The notes beneath the pieces were generated by a model, which searched no databases, was not told the DNA's origin, and worked only from the letters and a program-made list of their open reading frames with translations. 64,000 nt of DNA from Liolophura sinensis (lineage: Eukaryota > Mollusca > Polyplacophora > Chitonida > Chitonidae): NCBI RefSeq assembly GCF_032854445.1, contig NC_088299.1, positions 18,159,608 to 18,223,607 of the forward strand, in the 5' to 3' direction. Position numbers and translations under genes: made by a program. The first letter of the stretch is position 1; the number at the start of each line of letters is the position of its first letter. Of this stretch, positions 59,786 to 64,000 are shown one piece after another.

Positions 59786-60289
59786 TAGTTCATCTTTGAC
59801 TTAACCCTACAAAACGAAGGCGCAGAAATACTCAGCTAGATAGGTGTGGTCTCGTCGGTGATGCATAATATATACCAGGTCTGTGCTAGTTATAATGCAT
59901 TTCCGAAGCTTTCTGACAGGAAACAAGTTTTTCTGCTTCCAACACAAACGATTTCATCGGAGGAGTGGGTGAAAGCTGGCCTGCTCGGTAGGTTAGTACG
60001 TTGTTAAATCAGGTGTCAGCTTCACTCGTGGAGCTCGTGAAGCTGCTGTCCGGTATGAGCCGTCGTGATGGACCTATGAAAGTAGAGTTGGGAAGTTGGC
60101 AGAGGGAGATCTTGTCTGCAATGTGACGCTATTCCGTTGTAATAACAGTAATAAAACACAGATAACATATAGGCCTTCAACTGTTCACATTACCATTCCT
60201 GAGGCAAATATCTATTAGTTAAATTCTATTCTTTGTGATGATTAAAGCGAATATATAGTCTCTGACTATGTTTTTTATAATATTCATTT

Positions 60290-60512
60290 TTATGCCTATG
60301 GATAGGACATGCCTATGGATAGGACATGCCTATGGATAGGACATGCCTATGGATCGGACATGCCTATGGATAGGACATCTCTATGGATAGACATGCCTAT
60401 GGATAGGACATGCCTATGGATAGGACATGCCTATGGATAGGACATCTCTATGGATAGGGCATGCCTATGGATAGGGCATGCCTATGGATAGGACATGCCT
60501 ATGGATCGGACA
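60290..60512. repeat. 17-bp minisatellite x13
   Basis: Unit CTATGGATAGGACATGC, very homogeneous. Confidence 0.95.
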
Positions 60513-61276
60513 CATCATCTTACATGTGTGACAGGTCCTATTATAAATAGCCACACCGTTATGTAGCTTTGTAGCCATTCTCTCCTGAGTTTATATGTCT
60601 GTCGTGGAGAGAGTATACCTCATTCCAACTGCTATTGGAATTTCATGAGCTACGCTAACTATTTGATTCCAACAACAATTTGGTACATGGAAAACAATTG
60701 TCCAATTATGTTTCATTATCTGTTTTCGGAATGGCTTCAAATTTCTCATAAGTACATCAGCGTGCTTTCATCTTCTCATGCAGGCATGTTCAAAAAATTA
60801 ATTTTAAGGATCCGCCCGTCAAGGCTTAATTAAGAGGATTGTATGAACTTATCCTAAAATCCATTTATCTTTATGCTGTTGATTTGATTTGATTGCTATT
60901 TGACGCCATATTTGACTACTGGCGAATACTACAATACAATCGGTGTAAAATTGCCATAACTCCCCGCGACCTTCTACGTGCAAAAATTTGTCCCGACAAC
61001 TCGACGTCTAGCGTAAAATTCACTGAAAAAATACTCCCTGTCTACATGTATGCCCTGTATCTGTGCCGCAACGTTAATATCGCAATGATCGGACAAATCG
61101 CCAAGTCACATCAGCGACTTTGATGGCCCAGTTAACATAAGTAGATACTGTACTGTACACAGTAAATACTGTACTGTACACAGTACCGTCTACCGCATTA
61201 AAATATAGTAACACAGCACAGATAACGTAAACCTCAATAAGACAAACGCTTCGCGGACATGTGGTTGGCTTCGTAC

Positions 61277-61282
61277 TTTATT
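61277..61282 (-). promoter_or_regulatory. Possible poly(A) signal AATAAA for the 61606-61676 exon
   Basis: Canonical hexamer on the minus strand in the right place for that candidate exon. Such hexamers are frequent in AT-rich DNA. Confidence 0.3.
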
Positions 61283-61605
61283 ATACTCTGTATCACAATA
61301 CTGTTTCTTTAGCTTGACACTTACGCTCTTTAAGAAGTTTTACAATATCACGCACAATATAATCTTCGGTCAAGCCACTGTCTTTATCTGAACGTATATG
61401 CCACCAGAAGCACAAAGACAAACATGCCTATTACCCTAACAATAACCTGGTGAGATAACCCAATATATTTGTACAGGAACGAGTTACCAGCACGAAGAAT
61501 GTGTGCGTATTTTCTGATGAGTGGTGCACGCAGATATGCACCACTCCATAGTTATCGTTCATATAAATGACCTTATGCCTTCCCAGTGCAGTGGTTCTGT
61601 CCTAA

Positions 61606-61676
61606 TCACATATTAGGTAGGTTGGCTTTCTCCGCATCCTCCGCTATCTGTTTGTCGATTGCAACCAGAATCACAC
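61606..61676 (-). CDS. Candidate terminal exon of an unknown minus-strand gene
   Basis: A strong pyrimidine tract and acceptor (TTTTCTATTTACAG) is followed by an open frame for VILVAIDKQIAEDAEKANLP + NM and a stop at 61608-61606. An AATAAA signal on the same strand lies at 61277-61282, about 330 nt further on, a reasonable 3'UTR. I do not recognise the protein and found no matching upstream exon before the window edge, so this may be chance. Confidence 0.33.
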
Positions 61677-62016
61677 CTGTAAATAGAAAATAAAACACCC
61701 GTATAAATACCTAACGTGAGGCGTTTTTGAAAGCGCTTATACCAGGGCTGTATAGGTAGCGAGCGTTAAATGGACATGTGCGGCTTGTGGACAAATGAGA
61801 CACTGATTTCTGTACAGTTACATGCCATATTCCTGCCAAGACCACGCTCGTGGATATTGCCCTAGAGGTTTCTTACCATCCAGGCATAGAGCGTGCTTCT
61901 TAAAAATAACAATAATATGGTCAAGGGTAGGGAAAATCCACATGACTTTCTATGCGGCCTTTTATAAGTCAAGAGTGTTTCAGATTTCAAAACACAGGTT
62001 TAGCCTTGACGACCTC

Positions 62017-62151
62017 GGCCAAGTTTCACAAAGATGTCATACACGTACGATAATCACACATACAGGACAATGGTACCGTGATTACGTCGTGCAAACTATC
62101 GTTCGACAAATGTACGTTTAAAATGTCGCACGCCACTTTGTGAAACTGGCC
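62017..62151. mobile_element. MITE-like element with terminal inverted repeats
   Basis: Begins GGCCAAGTTTCACAAAGATG and ends CCACTTTGTGAAACTGGCC, an inverted repeat of about 17 bp with one indel; 135 bp in all, no coding capacity. A related end (GTGGCGCGCCTTGTGAAAC) occurs near 62990. Confidence 0.65.
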
Positions 62152-62167
62152 GCTGACGAGGTCAGCA

Positions 62168-62375
62168 TGAGACAAATTTTCCTAACACAGGAAAGTGGCA
62201 TGTACAGTTCTAGGTACACACAGAGAATTTTCCTAACACAGGAAAATGGCATGTACAGTTCTAGGTACACATAGAGGATTTTCCTAACACAGGAAAATGG
62301 CATGTACAGTTCTAGGTACACATAGAGGATTTTCCTAACACAGGAAAATGGCATGTACAGTTCTAGGTACACACA
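62168..62375. repeat. 51-bp minisatellite x4 with internal palindrome
   Basis: Each unit contains ATTTTCCTAACACAGGAAAA + T, an 8-bp stem with a 5-base loop, then TGGCATGTACAGTTCTAGGT. 51 is a multiple of 3, so the minus strand is open (YLELYMPFSCVRKIL). Confidence 0.93.
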
Positions 62376-62534
62376 TTGGCGAGGCTGAAAAGCTTATATA
62401 CGAACGCCACCGCCACACATCTGTTGCAGATTCTTAGACATTGACTCGTATGTTCGCAGCTTACAGCTTCTCGTCTAAACTGAAAACGCAAAATGTGCAA
62501 CAATATAGGTTTCCTATCTAGGCCGAAATAAAAA

Positions 62535-62880
62535 CATCAGCCCTTGTCCTGAGGATAGCGCCCATGTCCTGTCCTGAGGATATCGCCCATGCCCTGTCCT
62601 GAGGATATCGCCCATGCTCTGTCCTGTGGATATCGCCTAAACCATGAAAACATCGCCTAAGCACTGTTACAAAGATACATTTTAAAGATCGCCTAAGCCT
62701 TGTTGAAGATATCACCTGTCCTGTCATGAACATATCGTTTTGGCCCTATCATGAAGATATAGTCCAGGCCTTGTTGTAAATATAGCCTATGCCTTGTTGA
62801 AGATATCGCCTATGCCTCGCTGAAGATATCGCATACGCCTAGCTGAAGATATCGCCTAGGCCTTGTTTTGCAGATGGCAA
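62535..62880. repeat. Diverged 23-26-bp repeat (GATATCGCC)
   Basis: Units share GAGGATATCGCCCATGCCCT or GAAGATATCGCCTATGCCT; the first part is homogeneous, the rest degenerate. Confidence 0.8.
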
Positions 62881-64000
62881 TGCCCTGTTACGCTTGCTGT
62901 GGCTCGCGTCCGCTGACGCTTGAGTGCTTAAAGAAGTCTTTAAGTTAGCTGTGTCAGTGCCTCTAGTTTAAGCTCTTTGCCTTAAATGTGGCGCGCCTTG
63001 TGAAACATAATGACAATAAAGCCGCATCATTAAGCGTTATACACGTATCAAATCATTCAGTTTAAACAGCTGTTCTCAACGTTTGTTTTAAATTCATACC
63101 ATATAAATGCAATACTAAATTTATAAAGTTAAGGGTTAATTTATAAATTAGTATATAGTATTAATATGGAGTTATATAAGTTAATTACTACTTAAATGGA
63201 TAAGTTACAAGTCTTATTAACTGTACGGTACTTACCATACTTGCAATGCACATTGACAGCCGTTCACAATGCAAATTTAATGGAAGCTAGAGACTACTAC
63301 CACCCTAGGAACGTTGTCCCAGAATGCAACGGAAGTTAGCACATAATGGATATTTTCAGGCGTGAGAAAACGTGGCATTACAGGAACAGTTGTATAGAGC
63401 ACTAGTAAATGCATCTGTACTAATAAACAATCGCACAACTCCAGGAGTTAGCTCCCTTGAATCACCTAATACAAACAGCTACGGTAATCCAAAGAAAATC
63501 TACACATATGATCAGACGGTGATTGTTTGCGAAATACATAATTACACATACACACACAACAACATATCTACATTTACACAGTTCCAGTGCAGCCATCCAT
63601 AGTACTGAATAGCAAAGAAAAAGCCACTGATGTGAAGTGTCTTACGAAATACTACACTTCTTCCTGGGACCAGAAGTAGAATAGAGCAATACTGGTCAAA
63701 TCAATCACAAATGCCAACTCTCCACTATACACATGAAACGCTAGAACAACAACAGCAAAACGTCAAAACCATACCGAATGAGTCTCCCGTACAATCATGT
63801 CTGGAATTCTCATCCCATATAGTGCATACCTATAATATATTTTAACCAAAAATATTAACGGTTATATGTATGATGAAATTATAGGATGAACGGAATGACG
63901 GGTGTGAAAATGGCTTTATGTTCATTCACATACGAATGAAAGTCGGAACTTTTATGTAAATTTTCAGGTGGTGACAGACATTTCACATTTTTGTGAAGTG

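Larger units (their letters stand above)
56334..61276. other. Upstream intergenic region
   Basis: Immediately upstream of the start codon (56340-56500) the DNA is GC-richer and should hold the 5'UTR and promoter; no TATA box is evident. Beyond it lie a SINE, two minisatellites and isolated frames of 60-83 codons (57050-57238, 58295-58513, 58931-59182, 60893-61123) that I could not tie to any family. Confidence 0.5.
61677..64000. other. No supportable gene; repeats and MITE
   Basis: Two minisatellites and a MITE-like element. A good donor-like CAAGTATG|GTAAGT lies on the minus strand near 63231, but none of its frames joins the 61676 acceptor in the VILVAI frame without a stop. Confidence 0.5.

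Noticed and set aside
63231-63300. Upstream exon for the 61606-61676 candidate
   Set aside because: Good GTAAGT donor, but the frame needed to join it has a stop nearby and no start; not supportable.

Overview
This is a lophotrochozoan-type animal genome window, most likely mollusc or a close relative. It is AT-rich, has classical GT-AG introns and intact nuclear tRNA genes, and is full of minisatellites. It also carries scattered copies of a tRNA-headed SINE with a conserved tail of the kind common in mollusc genomes. The taxon is an inference from style. There are no prokaryotic operons, CRISPR arrays or phage genes.

The one gene I can rebuild with confidence is on the minus strand. It is a transglutaminase (protein-glutamine gamma-glutamyltransferase, FXIIIA/annulin/TG2 family) with 16 coding exons from 56333 down to 34801. 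All 15 junctions are GT-AG and keep phase, giving 769 codons plus a stop. The order is: short basic N-terminus (exons 1-2), N-terminal beta-sandwich (3-5), catalytic core (6-12) with Cys345, His404 and Asp427, and two C-terminal beta-barrels (13-16).

Layout. 1-25.5 kb holds no gene I can support; it is gene-poor DNA with about ten minisatellite arrays and SINE fragments. 25.6-37.2 kb is a tandem segmental duplication (copy A 25.62-30.86, copy B 31.01-37.20). Each copy carries the last transglutaminase exon and plus-strand tRNA-Thr(TGT) genes (A: one intact, one broken; B: four intact). Copy A also has a truncated relic of exon 15. 37.1-56.3 kb is the rest of the gene. 56.3-64 kb is upstream DNA with repeats, a probable MITE and one weak candidate terminal exon of another minus-strand gene (61606-61676).

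The most unusual feature is that three introns of this gene carry minisatellites that touch or lie beside a splice junction and copy its signal. Intron 13 is almost wholly 22 copies of the exon 14 acceptor plus about 16 codons of exon 14. Intron 6 repeats the exon 6 donor. Intron 2 repeats a GTGAGT donor-like site next to exon 2 and stays in frame with it. Together with the duplicated last exon, this locus has many potential alternative splice sites. Whether any are used cannot be told from DNA alone.
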